In this document: positions 8,464-19,521 of the stretch, piece after piece
Layout: each line of letters begins with the position of its first letter
How positions within the stretch are numbered: position 1 is the first letter of the stretch
DNA from: an uncultured Microbacterium sp.
Lineage (GTDB): Bacteria; Actinomycetota; Actinomycetes; Actinomycetales; Microbacteriaceae
Length of the DNA: 64,000 nt
Assembly: GCA_913774845.1 (NCBI GenBank)
Contig: CAJYJO010000033.1
Span: 1 to 64,000, forward strand
Reading direction: 5' to 3'
The notes under the pieces: generated by a model
The model's input: only the letters and a program-made list of their open reading frames with translations
Database searches by the model: none
Told to the model about the DNA's origin: nothing
Position numbers and translations under genes: made by a program

Positions 8464-10011
8464 TCAGCCCTGAGCGCGGCGGTTGGTGCGCGGGTTGCGG
8501 GCCCCGACGACCATCCCGGTCGTGGGGGCACCGGATGCCGAGCGCCCCGCGCCCTGCGACCGCGAGGCGCCCGCACCGGCACGCTGTCCGCCGCCGGCGC
8601 CCTGGCCACGACCGGCTCCAGAGCGCTGGCCCTGGCCGCGACCGCCCTGGGGCGCGTGACCGGCCGCAGCGGCGGTCTCGGACGACTGCCCGTTGCCACC
8701 GCGGCCTCGACGACGACGACCGCCGCCGGCCGAGGCGGCATCCTGGCCCTGCGCGCGCTCGGCGCGCTTGCGCTGCGCGTTGGCACCCTGCGAGCGTCCG
8801 CCGCCCTGGGGCTGCGCGACGACGGGCTCGGGCTTGACGTACGGGGCGACCTCGCCGACGAGCGCGACGACCTCGGGAGAGGTGGGGGTGACCGGCTGCG
8901 GCGTCGCCGAGATCTTGGCCTTGCGGAGGATGTCGAGGGTGTCGCGACGCTGCTCGGGGAGCATGATCGTCACGACGTCGCCGGCCGAACCCGCGCGAGC
9001 CGTGCGACCGGAGCGGTGCAGGTACGCCTTGTGCTCGACGGGCGGGTCGACGTGCACGACCAGCTCGACGCCGTCGACGTGCACGCCGCGGGCGGCGACG
9101 TCGGTGGCGACGAGCACCTTCGCGCGGCCGTCGCCGAACGCGGCGAGGTTGCGGTCACGAGCGGGCTGCGAGAGGTTGCCGTGCAGGTCGACGGCGGGGA
9201 TGCCCGACGCCGTGAGCTGCTTCGCGAGCTTCTTGGCCTGGTGCTTGGTGCGCATGAAAAGGATGCGACGGGCCGTGCCCGAGGCGAGCGTCTGCACCAG
9301 GTCTTTCTTGGCATCCGCGTCGGCCGGGGCGAAGACGTGGTGCGTCATCGCGGCGACGTGGGAGTGCGCCTCGTCGACCGAGTGCAGCACCTCGTTGCGC
9401 AGGAACCGCTTCACGAGCTTGTCGACGCCGTTGTCGAGCGTCGCCGAGAACAGCAGGCGCTGGCCGTCGGCCGGCGTCCGGCCGAGCAGGCGCGTGACGC
9501 CGGGGAGGAAGCCGAGGTCGGCCATGTGGTCGGCCTCGTCGAGGACGGTGATCTCGATGTCGCCGAGGTTCGCGAAGCCCTGACCGATGAGGTCCTCGAG
9601 GCGGCCGGGGCACGCCACGAGGATGTCGACGCCCGCGTTCAGCGCGTCGACCTGGCGCTTCTGGTTGACACCGCCGTAGACCGTGGTGGTGACCAGGCCG
9701 TAGGCGGCGGCGAGGGGCTTGATGACCTCGTCGATCTGGTTCGCCAGCTCGCGGGTGGGGGCGAGCACGAGCGCGCGGGGCTTACGTCCGCGGCGGCGCT
9801 CGGTCGAGGACGCGAGGCGCGCGACGAGCGGCAGCGAGAACGCGAGGGTCTTGCCCGAGCCGGTCTTGCCGCGGCCGAGCACGTCGCGGCCGGCGAGGGT
9901 GTCGGGCAGGGTGTCGGCCTGGATCGGGAACGGCTCGTTCTTGCCCTGAGCGGCGAGAACGTCGATGAGGGGGGCGGGCACGCCGAGGTCGGCGAAAGTC
10001 TGGGACGTCAT
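8464..10011 (-). CDS. DEAD-box RNA helicase with Gly/Arg-rich tail
   Basis: This 515-residue ATP-dependent RNA helicase has a Q motif (FADLGVPAPLIDVLAAQG...PFPIQ), Walker A GRGKTGSGKT, APTRELA, VLDEADHM (DEAD), FSATL (SAT), and C-terminal motifs VATDVAARGVHV and HRSGRTARAG. After about residue 385 comes a low-complexity basic tail rich in Gly, Gln, Arg and Ala (GGRRRRGRGG), typical of RNA-binding disordered regions. Such enzymes act in ribosome assembly and mRNA turnover, often in the cold. The ATG at 10011 is preceded by AGGAG with 5-nt spacing. The 197-nt upstream region without genes may carry a long leader. A second DEAD-box gene is at 44617-46821. Confidence 0.95.
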   Translation of the reverse strand: MTSQTFADLGVPAPLIDVLAAQGKNEPFPIQADTLPDTLAGRDVLGRGKTGSGKTLAFSLPLVARLASSTERRRGRKPRALVLAPTRELANQIDEVIKPLAAAYGLVTTTVYGGVNQKRQVDALNAGVDILVACPGRLEDLIGQGFANLGDIEITVLDEADHMADLGFLPGVTRLLGRTPADGQRLLFSATLDNGVDKLVKRFLRNEVLHSVDEAHSHVAAMTHHVFAPADADAKKDLVQTLASGTARRILFMRTKHQAKKLAKQLTASGIPAVDLHGNLSQPARDRNLAAFGDGRAKVLVATDVAARGVHVDGVELVVHVDPPVEHKAYLHRSGRTARAGSAGDVVTIMLPEQRRDTLDILRKAKISATPQPVTPTSPEVVALVGEVAPYVKPEPVVAQPQGGGRSQGANAQRKRAERAQGQDAASAGGGRRRRGRGGNGQSSETAAAAGHAPQGGRGQGQRSGAGRGQGAGGGQRAGAGASRSQGAGRSASGAPTTGMVVGARNPRTNRRAQG

Positions 10012-10208
10012 GAATACTCCTGCCGCGGCGCACGCGCGCACGGCGGTTCGGGATGCCGCGATGCTGCGGCTGCAGGGGCGAAGGCGCCGGGTGGCGCATC
10101 CGTTCGCCGTGAAGGTCAAAGGCCCGAGAAGAGGGGGCCGGTGCGTTCGACGACGCTCGGAGCGGAAAGCTCCACGGACCAGTCTATCGGTTCCGCGCCC
10201 CCGCGCCG

Positions 10209-10781
10209 TCAGCCCGCCGCCCGCCAGCACCCGGCGACATGGTCGTCGACCATTCCGGAGGACTGCATCAGGGCGTACATCGTGGTCGGGCCGACGAAGC
10301 GGAAGCCGCGGCGACGCAGCTCCTTGCTCATCGCCGTCGACTCCGGCGTCACGGCCGGCACCTCCGCGAAGATCGCGGGCGGCGTGTGGGCCGCGGGCGC
10401 GAAGGACCACATGAGGGCGTCGAACTCGCCTTCTTGCATGCCGGCGACGAGGGCGGCGTTGTCGATAACGGCCTCGATCTTGCCGCGGTGGCGGATGATG
10501 CCGGCATCCTGGAGGAGCCGCTCGACGTCGTCGGGACCGAAGCTCGCCACGATCGACGGCTCGAAACCGTCGAACACCTCGCGGAAGCGCGGACGCTTGC
10601 GCAGGATGGTGATCCAGGCGAGGCCCGCCTGGAAGCCCTCGAGGCTCATCTTCTCGAACAGCGGACGGTCGCCGCGCAGCGTCGTGCCCCACTCCTCGTC
10701 GTGATAGCGCTGGTACTCGGGATCGGTGCCCGCCCATGCGCAGCGGGTGACGCCGTCGGACCCGGTGACGAGATCGCTCAT
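10209..10781 (-). CDS. tag: DNA-3-methyladenine glycosylase I
   Basis: This 190-residue protein matches Tag throughout. It has the N-terminal RCAWAG segment, YHDEEWG with the conserved EEWG, FEKMSLEGFQAGLAW(ITILRKR), and the substrate-pocket region near FDALMWSF. The C-terminal part is RRRGFRFVGPTTMYALMQSSGMVDDH, followed by C184, matching a Zn-binding site of this family. It excises 3-methyladenine from alkylated DNA as the first step of base excision repair. Length is typical. It lies between the helicase and acyl-CoA oxidase-like genes on the same strand, but each is separated by over 140 nt, so it is probably transcribed alone. Confidence 0.96.
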   Translation of the reverse strand: MSDLVTGSDGVTRCAWAGTDPEYQRYHDEEWGTTLRGDRPLFEKMSLEGFQAGLAWITILRKRPRFREVFDGFEPSIVASFGPDDVERLLQDAGIIRHRGKIEAVIDNAALVAGMQEGEFDALMWSFAPAAHTPPAIFAEVPAVTPESTAMSKELRRRGFRFVGPTTMYALMQSSGMVDDHVAGCWRAAG

Positions 10782-10842
10782 GCGTCCAGGCTAGGCGCGG
10801 CCTCCGACATCGCGCCGCGACGCGTCACGGCGACGGACCGGC

Positions 10843-10889
10843 GACGCGAGAACAGGCCGACCCTCGACGGATCGGCCTGTTCTCGCGTC
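10843..10889 (-). terminator. Strong intrinsic terminator after the acyl-CoA oxidase-like gene
   Basis: A perfect 18-bp inverted repeat (10843-10860 and 10872-10889; arm begins GACGCGAGAACAGGCCGA) surrounds an 11-nt loop. It starts 37 nt beyond the stop codon of the minus-strand gene at 10926. It is one of the two longest perfect stems in the window. Confidence 0.85.
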
Positions 10890-10925
10890 ATCCCCCGTCC
10901 TCCTCGAGGACCGGGACGGATGCCG

Positions 10926-13028
10926 TCACCGGGCGGGCTTCTTCTCCGGAACGGGGGCGTTGCCCGAGGCCTTCAGCTCGGCGTAGTACGCCGCGGCCTC
11001 GTTCTGGCGGTCGTCCTCGACGCCCGAGGCGATCGAGGCGCGGATGTGCTCCGGGCCGTAGCCGAAGGCGTCGACGAGGTCCTGGGCGTGCGGGCGGAGT
11101 CGGGCGCACAGACGGTCGATGTAGCTCGACACCGCCGCGGCACGCTGCGTCGAGAGCCGGCCGTTGATGAGGTACCAGGCCAGGTGCTTCTCGATGAGCT
11201 GCAGACCGAACAGGTCGCGCAGCCAGGTGAGCACCCGGAGGGTGTCGCGGTCGCCGATGCGGTTGATGGCGTCGGTGAAGGCCTCCCACTGCAGCAGTTC
11301 GCCGTGCGCGCGAGCGGCCTCGATGAGCTCGGCCTGGTTCTCGTTGAACAGCGCCGCCGCCTCCTCGCGGGAGAGCTTGGATGCCGGGCGCAGGCGCCCC
11401 GCGATGTCGGCGATCATCTGCTGCACCCGACCGGCCAGCAGCTCGTGCTGCTGCTCGGCGCGCAGGCCCTTCTCGACCGACCGGGCGGTCGAGCCGAAGT
11501 CGCTGACCGCCTGGCCCAGCTGACGCATCCCCGCACCGTGGAAGAGCTTGCCGGCCGTCTGGCCGACGGCGAAGGCGGCGAGCTGCTTGGCATCCTTGCC
11601 CGTGAACTGCTTCGCGTAGTCGGCGAGCAGACGCTTGCCGACCAGCTGCAGGAGGATGTTGTTGTCGCCCTCGAAGGTGACGTAGATGTCGAGGTCGGCG
11701 CGCAGACCCACGAGTCGGTTCTCGAAGAGGAAGCCCTGCCCGCCGCACGCCTCGCGCGACTCCTGCAGGGTGTCGAGCGCGTGCCAGGTCGACAGCGGCT
11801 TGAGGGCCGCGGCGAGGGTCTCGAGGTCTTCGCGATCGGCGTCGGTGTCGAGAGCGCCGCTGAAGACGCCGTCGAACTTCTGCAGGAACTCGTCGTGAGC
11901 GAAGATCTCGGCATACGTCGTGGCCAGGCGCGGCAGGAGCCGGCGCTGGTGCTTGCCGTAGTCGAGCAGCGTCACCTCGGGGGTGCCGCTGCCGGAGTCG
12001 AACTGCCGGCGCTGGTTGCCGTAGGTGATGGCGATGGTCAGGCCGATCGCCGACGCCCACGCAGCGGCTCCGTCGAGCGAGACGCGGCCCTGTACGAGGG
12101 TGCCGAGCATCGTGAAGAAACGGCGGCCGGGGCTCGCGATGTCGCTCGAGTAGGTGCCGTCGGCGGCGACGTCGCCGTAACGGTTGAGCAGGTTCGTCCG
12201 CGGGACGCGCACCTGATCGAAGTGCAGCCGGCCGTTGTCGATGCCGTTCAGACCGCCCTTGAGGCCGTCGTCCTCACCGCCGATGCCGGGGAGGAAGTTC
12301 CCTTCGTCGTCGCGGAGCGGAACGTAGAAGCAGTGCACACCGTGGTTCACGCCGTTCGTGATGAGCTGGGCGAAGACCGTCGCGGCCTTGCCGTGGAGGG
12401 CGGCATTGCCCAGGTAGTCCTTCCACGCACCGCGGAACGGCGTGTGGATGACGAACTCCTCGGTCGCGGGGTCGTAGGTCGCGGTCGTGCCGATCGCCGA
12501 CACGTCGGAACCGTGTCCCGTCTCGGTCATCGCGAACGCGCCGGGGATCTCGAGGCTCATGATGCCCGGCAGCCATTTGTCGTGGTGCTCGCGCGTCCCC
12601 AGCTGCAGCACGGCCGAGCCGAACAGGCCCCACTGCACGCCCGACTTGATCTGCAGGCTCGGGTCGGCGGCGACGAGCTCCTCGAACCCGGCGATGTTCG
12701 CCCCGTTGTTCTCTTCGCCCCCGAGACGCTTCGGGAAGGCGCGGTGCACGGCCTTGTTCTGCACCAGCAGGTGGAGCTGACTGAGGGTGCGCTCGCGGTG
12801 CGCGTCCATGCCCAGGCTGTCGTCGCGCCACAGCGCGGGGTCTTTGATCATCTCGCGCGCCTCGCGGCGCGTGTCGGCCCACGTGCCGAGCAGGAGGTCG
12901 GTGACCTTCTCGGTGTCGATGCGCGCTTCCGCGGCCTCGGCGGCGGAATGCGCAGCGGTGGGCGCTCCCCCGACGGGTGTGCGCGTGCTCGTGGCGGGCG
13001 TGGTGGGACGGACGGCGGCGTCGGTCAT
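10926..13028 (-). CDS. Acyl-CoA dehydrogenase/oxidase-like flavoprotein
   Basis: This 700-residue protein has the large acyl-CoA oxidase layout rather than the 380-residue dehydrogenase layout. An N-terminal helical domain contains FPKRLGG and FEELVAADPSLQIKSGVQWGLFG. The middle beta-domain carries the FAD/substrate motif FAMTETGHGSDV, and two C-terminal helical domains include GRVSLDGAAAWASAIGL and the ACGGQGF signature. It should catalyse FAD-dependent alpha,beta-oxidation of acyl-CoA thioesters in fatty acid breakdown. Whether the electron acceptor is O2 or ETF is not decided by sequence. Promoter elements and a palindrome lie upstream, and a strong terminator follows, so it is a single-gene unit. 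Confidence 0.9.
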   Translation of the reverse strand: MTDAAVRPTTPATSTRTPVGGAPTAAHSAAEAAEARIDTEKVTDLLLGTWADTRREAREMIKDPALWRDDSLGMDAHRERTLSQLHLLVQNKAVHRAFPKRLGGEENNGANIAGFEELVAADPSLQIKSGVQWGLFGSAVLQLGTREHHDKWLPGIMSLEIPGAFAMTETGHGSDVSAIGTTATYDPATEEFVIHTPFRGAWKDYLGNAALHGKAATVFAQLITNGVNHGVHCFYVPLRDDEGNFLPGIGGEDDGLKGGLNGIDNGRLHFDQVRVPRTNLLNRYGDVAADGTYSSDIASPGRRFFTMLGTLVQGRVSLDGAAAWASAIGLTIAITYGNQRRQFDSGSGTPEVTLLDYGKHQRRLLPRLATTYAEIFAHDEFLQKFDGVFSGALDTDADREDLETLAAALKPLSTWHALDTLQESREACGGQGFLFENRLVGLRADLDIYVTFEGDNNILLQLVGKRLLADYAKQFTGKDAKQLAAFAVGQTAGKLFHGAGMRQLGQAVSDFGSTARSVEKGLRAEQQHELLAGRVQQMIADIAGRLRPASKLSREEAAALFNENQAELIEAARAHGELLQWEAFTDAINRIGDRDTLRVLTWLRDLFGLQLIEKHLAWYLINGRLSTQRAAAVSSYIDRLCARLRPHAQDLVDAFGYGPEHIRASIASGVEDDRQNEAAAYYAELKASGNAPVPEKKPAR

Positions 13029-13063
13029 TTCGGCACCTTTCGACGTTGCAAAGGGATGCCACT

Positions 13064-13114
13064 ACGGTAGGTGTCCCACAACGACCGGGCAATCATTGTG
13101 TGAGGTCTACACAA
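13064..13114 (-). promoter_or_regulatory. Promoter and adjacent palindrome upstream of the acyl-CoA oxidase-like gene
   Basis: On the minus strand, TTGCCC (plus 13087-13092) and TACCGT (plus 13064-13069) stand 17 nt apart, a sigma70-like -35/-10 pair, 36 nt upstream of the start codon. Immediately upstream lies the palindrome TTGTGT-N7-ACACAA (13096-13114). Its position just before the -35 element suggests a binding site for a fatty-acid-responsive regulator. That is inferred; no regulator gene is adjacent. Confidence 0.5.
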
Positions 13115-13237
13115 GGCTCGCGGGCGACGTGCGGCGGGGTCGTTGTGGACGGTCAACATTCCCGGGAGCGGGCTGAAGAGGGCCTTGGCGAGGCGGGGGG
13201 GGCGCGGACAACCGAGGTCTCCGCGGCGCGCTGGGGT

Positions 13238-13369
13238 GTGACCGGTGGCTTCGACGGGCTCAGCCACCTCCGCCGGAGGGGGGCGAGGCGGGGGGCTGCG
13301 TCGGCAGGCGCAAACGCCCTCACGACGAGCAGCGCCGTGACCGGTGGCTTCGACGGGCTCAGCCACCTC
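13238..13369 (+). repeat. Two direct copies of a 33-nt hairpin-forming intergenic repeat
   Basis: Copies at 13238-13270 and 13337-13369 are identical over 33 nt, starting GTGACCGGTGGCTTCGACGG, with 99-nt spacing. Each contains GGTGGCT...AGCCACC, a 7-bp stem with a TCGACGGGCTC loop. Similar elements containing TTCGACGGGCTCA are common between genes of Microbacteriaceae, from memory. Here they fill the 366-nt gap between the acyl-CoA oxidase-like promoter and the 3' end of recQ; no gene is seen in that gap. Confidence 0.8.
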
Positions 13370-13394
13370 GGCCGGGGGGCGCTGCGACCGGCGG

Positions 13395-15431
<2,037 letters not shown>

Positions 15432-15465
15432 CCCTCCACGGTAACCCCGGCCACCGACACCGATA

Positions 15466-15498
15466 CCGCCCCGGCATCGGCGGTGGATACCGGGGCGG
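15466..15498 (-). terminator. Terminator after eccC
   Basis: CCGCCCCGG (15466-15474) and CCGGGGCGG (15490-15498) form a 9-bp stem around a 15-nt loop, starting 19 nt past the eccC stop codon on the minus strand and ahead of recQ. Confidence 0.6.
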
Positions 15499-15516
15499 CT
15501 GTGGAGGAGCCGTACG

Positions 15517-18500
15517 TCAGTGCGTCGACGGCGCGAAGGCCAGCTGCGCGGCGACGAGACCGTGCTCGCGGCTGACGATCTGCGCGCGCCCGGGGGCGGC
15601 CCGCTCGGGCTTGACGCGTCCGATGAGCGCCCCCTCCTCGGGGTTCCCGCCCAGGAGGATGCCCGTGACACCGAGGTCGGTGAAGCGCTGGATGATCGGG
15701 TCGTACGCGGCACGGCTGGCGCCGCCCGATCGACGCGTGAGGATGACGTGCAGACCCAGATCGCCGGCCTGGGCGAGCAACGGCTGCAGGACCGCGAGCG
15801 GATTCCCCTGACTCGTGGCGACGAGGTCGTAGTCGTCGACCAGGATGAAGCCCTCGGCGCCCGTCCACCAGCTTCGCTCGCGCAGCTGCGTCGGGGTGAC
15901 GTCCGGACCCGGGATGCGGGTGGAGAAGTACTGCGCGAGGTCGTTCATCCCGCCGGTGGCGAGGTCGTGCGAGGTGAGGTACGCGCCGAGGTAGTCGTCG
16001 GGGATCTCACCGAGCAGGGCACGACGGTAGTCGACGACGAAGATCTTGGCCTCCGCCGGGGTGTACAGCCGCTGGATCTCCCGTGCCACGCCCCGCAGGA
16101 ACGACGACTTGCCCATCCCCGAGTCGCCGTAGACGAAGAGGTGCGGCTCCACCCGGGGGTCGACGCCGAACGGCGACAGCTGGGCCTCCTCGAGGCCGAG
16201 CAGCAACCGGGTCTCCGCGGGCTCGGTGAGCGCGCGCACCTCGTCGAGCGAGATGTTCTCGGGCAGCAGCCGCAGCTTCGGGCCGGGCTTCCCGCGCCAC
16301 GCGGCACTGACCCGCCCGATCATGTCGGTCACGCCGTCGGCGATCGTCGTCGGGTCGTCGGAGCCGTCGATGCGCGGAACCGAGGTGAGCATCTGAAGCG
16401 TGGCGGGACTCAGACCGCGACCGGGCTGACCGACGGGCACGTTGGCCGCCTGCTTGCGGTCGACGTCGGAGTCGGTGGGATCACCCAGTCGCAGCTCGAG
16501 ACGCGTCTGGATGAGGTCCTTGAGGTTCGCGCGGATCTCGAGCCACCGATTCGCCGTGACGACCACGTGCACGCCGAAGCTGAGACCGCGGGCGGCGATC
16601 GTCTGCACGCGCGCCTCGAGCGGCTCGAACTCCGCGCGCAGGGTCGACCACCCGTCGATGACGAGGAAGACGTCGCCGAACCCGTCGTCGAGGCGTCCCT
16701 CGCGGCGGCGGGAACGGTACGTGTCGATCGAGTCGACGGCGTTGCGGCGGAAGTACTGCTCGCGCGCGTCGAGCACTGCTTCGACCTCGGCGATGGTCCG
16801 GCGCACCGCCTCCGGCTCGGTGCGCGTGGCGACGCCCGAGACGTGCGGGTGCCGCTGCATCGCCGTGAACCCGCCGCCGCCGAAGTCGAGCACGAAGAAC
16901 TGCAGCTCCAGCGGCGTGCCGGTGAGCGCGAGCGCGGAGACGAGCGTGCGGGCCAGCGTGGACTTGCCGCTCAACGGCGACCCGACGATCGCGACGTGAC
17001 CGGCCGCACCGCCGAGCGAGACCGTGAGGTTGTCGCGGCGCTGCTCGAGGGGGATGTCGACGATGCCGACCGGCACCGTGAGGGCGCCGGCGTCGCGCCA
17101 GCGCCGCGAGACGAGACCGAGCTCCGGGTCCTCCGCCAGGTCGGGCATCAGCTCGTCGAGCGGCGTCGGCTCGGCCAGGGGCGGCAGCCACACCTGGTGC
17201 GCCTCCGGCCCGCGATCCTTCATCCGATCGACAGCGATCTGGAACGTCGACCGCTTCTCGGCGACGGGGGCCGCGGTCTCGGACGCCGCGGCATCCTGAT
17301 CGTCCGCCGGGTCGTCGTCGGGCTGGGCGGCGGCGGTGAACACCTCGACGCGGGCGGGTCCGGATGCCGCGGCGTCGATCGCGTCGACCGCGAGACCGGC
17401 CGTGCCGCGGGGGCGCCCCGAGACGTAGGCCGCGCGGAACTGCACGAGGTTCTCGGTGTCGCTCTTGAGGAAGCCCACGCCCGGTTCCTGCGGGAGGGTG
17501 TACGCGTCGGCGGTGCCGATGATCGTGCGCGACTCGGCGGCCGAGAAGGTGCGCAGACCGATCCGGTACGAGAGGTAGGTGTCGAGCCCGCGGAGCTTGC
17601 CCTCCTCGAGGCGCTGCGAGGCGAGCAGGAGGTGCACGTGCAGGGAGCGGCCGACGCGACCGATGTTGAGGAAGCTGTCGACGAACTCGGGCTTCGCCGT
17701 GAGCAGCTCGGAGAACTCGTCGACGACGATGAGCAGCGCCGGAAGCGGTGCGAGGTCGGTGCGGCCCCCGCGGCGCGCGGCCTCGTACTCGCCGACGTTG
17801 GCGAAGTTGCCTGAGGCGCGCAGCAGCTCCTGGCGGCGCACGACCTCGCCCTGCAGCGCGTCCTGGAAGCGGTCGACGAGCGCGAGCTCGGCGCCGAGGT
17901 TGGTGATCACGGCCGAGACATGAGGCATCTCGGCCATGCCGGCGAAGGTCGCGCCGCCCTTGAAGTCGACGAGCACGAAGTTCAGCTGCTCGGGCGAGTG
18001 GGTCATGGCGAGGGCGAGGACGAGGGTGCGCAGCACCTCGGACTTGCCGGAACCGGTGGCCCCGACCATCACACCGTGCGGGCCCATGCCCTGCGACGCG
18101 GACTCCTTCAGGTCGAGCACGAGAGGGGCGCCCGACGGCTCCTGGCCGATCGGAACCCGCAGACGGTCGCGCTCGAGTCGCGGCGTCCACGCCCGGTCGA
18201 AGTCGACCGCCCGCACGTCCGGCAGCCCCAGCAGCTCGGTCAGTTCCGCCTGCCCCTGCGTCGTCGGCGCGTCCACGACCACCATGGGTGCGGGGCGCAA
18301 CGGCATCAGGCGCCGCGCCGTCGCCTCTGCCTCGGCGATGCTCATGGCATCCGGGACGAAGGCCTCAGCGCGACCGGCGCCGTCGATGAACTCGGCGGAG
18401 GCGGGGACGACGGGGGCGTCCGACCGGCGGGAGCGGGCCGGGACGACGGGGGCGTCGGCCAGAGCGATGCGGGCCGTGGTCGGGTCGTCGAGCTCGGCCC

Positions 18501-19521
18501 AGCGGCTCGGCAGGTCGACGACGGTGACGCCCTGCGCACCCTCGAGTCCCGCGAGCGGGCTGTTCGAGGGGGTCTCGACGCCGTCGACCACGATCACGAT
18601 GTGCGGGGTGATCCCGCCGCCGGGAGCGAAGCGCGGGCGCGAGGTGACCTGCTCGGGGAGCATGTCGACCAGCTCGTCGAGGGATGCCGAGATCATGCGG
18701 GCGGGACCCAGCTTGTCCTGCACGCGCGACGACATCGCGTGGGGGAGCCATTTGATCCAGTCCCACGCCGCGAGCTGCGCCGGGCCCGCGAGGACCGCGA
18801 TCAGGACGTCCTCGGGGTCGTGCAGCGTCGCCGCGGACGCGACCACCGCTCGGGCGAGACTGCGCACCGCCTCGTCGTCGGAACCGACGACCTCGACGCG
18901 CGCGTAGTCGGCGAGCGGGAACCCCAGCGGCAGGTCGCGCTGCACTTCATGGGTGAGCATGAAGCGGTGCGCGGCCGAGGCGGCGACGGGGTCGAGCTGG
19001 GCGAGCGGCGGCAGCTCGGGCGCTTCGAGGGAGAGGCTGAGCGGCTGGTCGGTCACCCCGACGCGCGCGAGCAGGAAGGTCTCGTCCCCCGGCTGCCGCT
19101 CCCACACCCGCGAGCGCTCCTCGGCGATGAAGGGCAGAGCGGCCGGCGCCGGCATGATCCACCCGCCGTGGCGGCGCTGCTTGCGTGCCGCGACCCGCAC
19201 GGTGTCGCGCAGGTCGGCCAGGTAGGCGAGGTACTCGCGGCGGTTGCCGAGGACCTGGGCGTTGCGCTGCGCGCGCTGGCGCCATCCGTTGACCGCGACG
19301 AAGCCCAGCGACGACAGCAGGAACATGCCGCCGATGAGGAAGCCCGTCGGTCCGCTGTTCGAGATGGTCACCATGACGATGGCGCCCACGCTGCCGAGCA
19401 TCGGCAGCAGAGAGGTCAGGATGCCGCTCCCGCCCTCGTTCGGCACGAGCTCGGGCGGCGGCTGGACGACGATGCGGCCGTTCGGAAGCGACGGCGGGGC
19501 GATGCGCGGACCGGTGCTCAC
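15517..19521 (-). CDS. eccC: Type VII secretion FtsK/SpoIIIE ATPase EccC
   Basis: This 1334-residue protein is the motor of the type VII system. The short N-terminal region is followed by two hydrophobic segments (about residues 36-80) that anchor it in the membrane. Three P-loop domains follow: GATGSGKSE near residue 487, GSPLSGKST near 850 and YGDSGMGKSS near 1136. The first domain also carries LNFVLVDFKGGATF and LLIVVDEFSELL (Walker B). Mycobacterial ESX-1 splits this protein in two; here it is a single chain. It should recognise the C-terminal YxxxD/E signal of Esx partners and energise export. The start overlaps the RDD-FHA stop by 4 nt (ATGA), so the three minus-strand genes are translationally coupled. 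Confidence 0.95.
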   Translation of the reverse strand: MSTGPRIAPPSLPNGRIVVQPPPELVPNEGGSGILTSLLPMLGSVGAIVMVTISNSGPTGFLIGGMFLLSSLGFVAVNGWRQRAQRNAQVLGNRREYLAYLADLRDTVRVAARKQRRHGGWIMPAPAALPFIAEERSRVWERQPGDETFLLARVGVTDQPLSLSLEAPELPPLAQLDPVAASAAHRFMLTHEVQRDLPLGFPLADYARVEVVGSDDEAVRSLARAVVASAATLHDPEDVLIAVLAGPAQLAAWDWIKWLPHAMSSRVQDKLGPARMISASLDELVDMLPEQVTSRPRFAPGGGITPHIVIVVDGVETPSNSPLAGLEGAQGVTVVDLPSRWAELDDPTTARIALADAPVVPARSRRSDAPVVPASAEFIDGAGRAEAFVPDAMSIAEAEATARRLMPLRPAPMVVVDAPTTQGQAELTELLGLPDVRAVDFDRAWTPRLERDRLRVPIGQEPSGAPLVLDLKESASQGMGPHGVMVGATGSGKSEVLRTLVLALAMTHSPEQLNFVLVDFKGGATFAGMAEMPHVSAVITNLGAELALVDRFQDALQGEVVRRQELLRASGNFANVGEYEAARRGGRTDLAPLPALLIVVDEFSELLTAKPEFVDSFLNIGRVGRSLHVHLLLASQRLEEGKLRGLDTYLSYRIGLRTFSAAESRTIIGTADAYTLPQEPGVGFLKSDTENLVQFRAAYVSGRPRGTAGLAVDAIDAAASGPARVEVFTAAAQPDDDPADDQDAAASETAAPVAEKRSTFQIAVDRMKDRGPEAHQVWLPPLAEPTPLDELMPDLAEDPELGLVSRRWRDAGALTVPVGIVDIPLEQRRDNLTVSLGGAAGHVAIVGSPLSGKSTLARTLVSALALTGTPLELQFFVLDFGGGGFTAMQRHPHVSGVATRTEPEAVRRTIAEVEAVLDAREQYFRRNAVDSIDTYRSRRREGRLDDGFGDVFLVIDGWSTLRAEFEPLEARVQTIAARGLSFGVHVVVTANRWLEIRANLKDLIQTRLELRLGDPTDSDVDRKQAANVPVGQPGRGLSPATLQMLTSVPRIDGSDDPTTIADGVTDMIGRVSAAWRGKPGPKLRLLPENISLDEVRALTEPAETRLLLGLEEAQLSPFGVDPRVEPHLFVYGDSGMGKSSFLRGVAREIQRLYTPAEAKIFVVDYRRALLGEIPDDYLGAYLTSHDLATGGMNDLAQYFSTRIPGPDVTPTQLRERSWWTGAEGFILVDDYDLVATSQGNPLAVLQPLLAQAGDLGLHVILTRRSGGASRAAYDPIIQRFTDLGVTGILLGGNPEEGALIGRVKPERAAPGRAQIVSREHGLVAAQLAFAPSTH

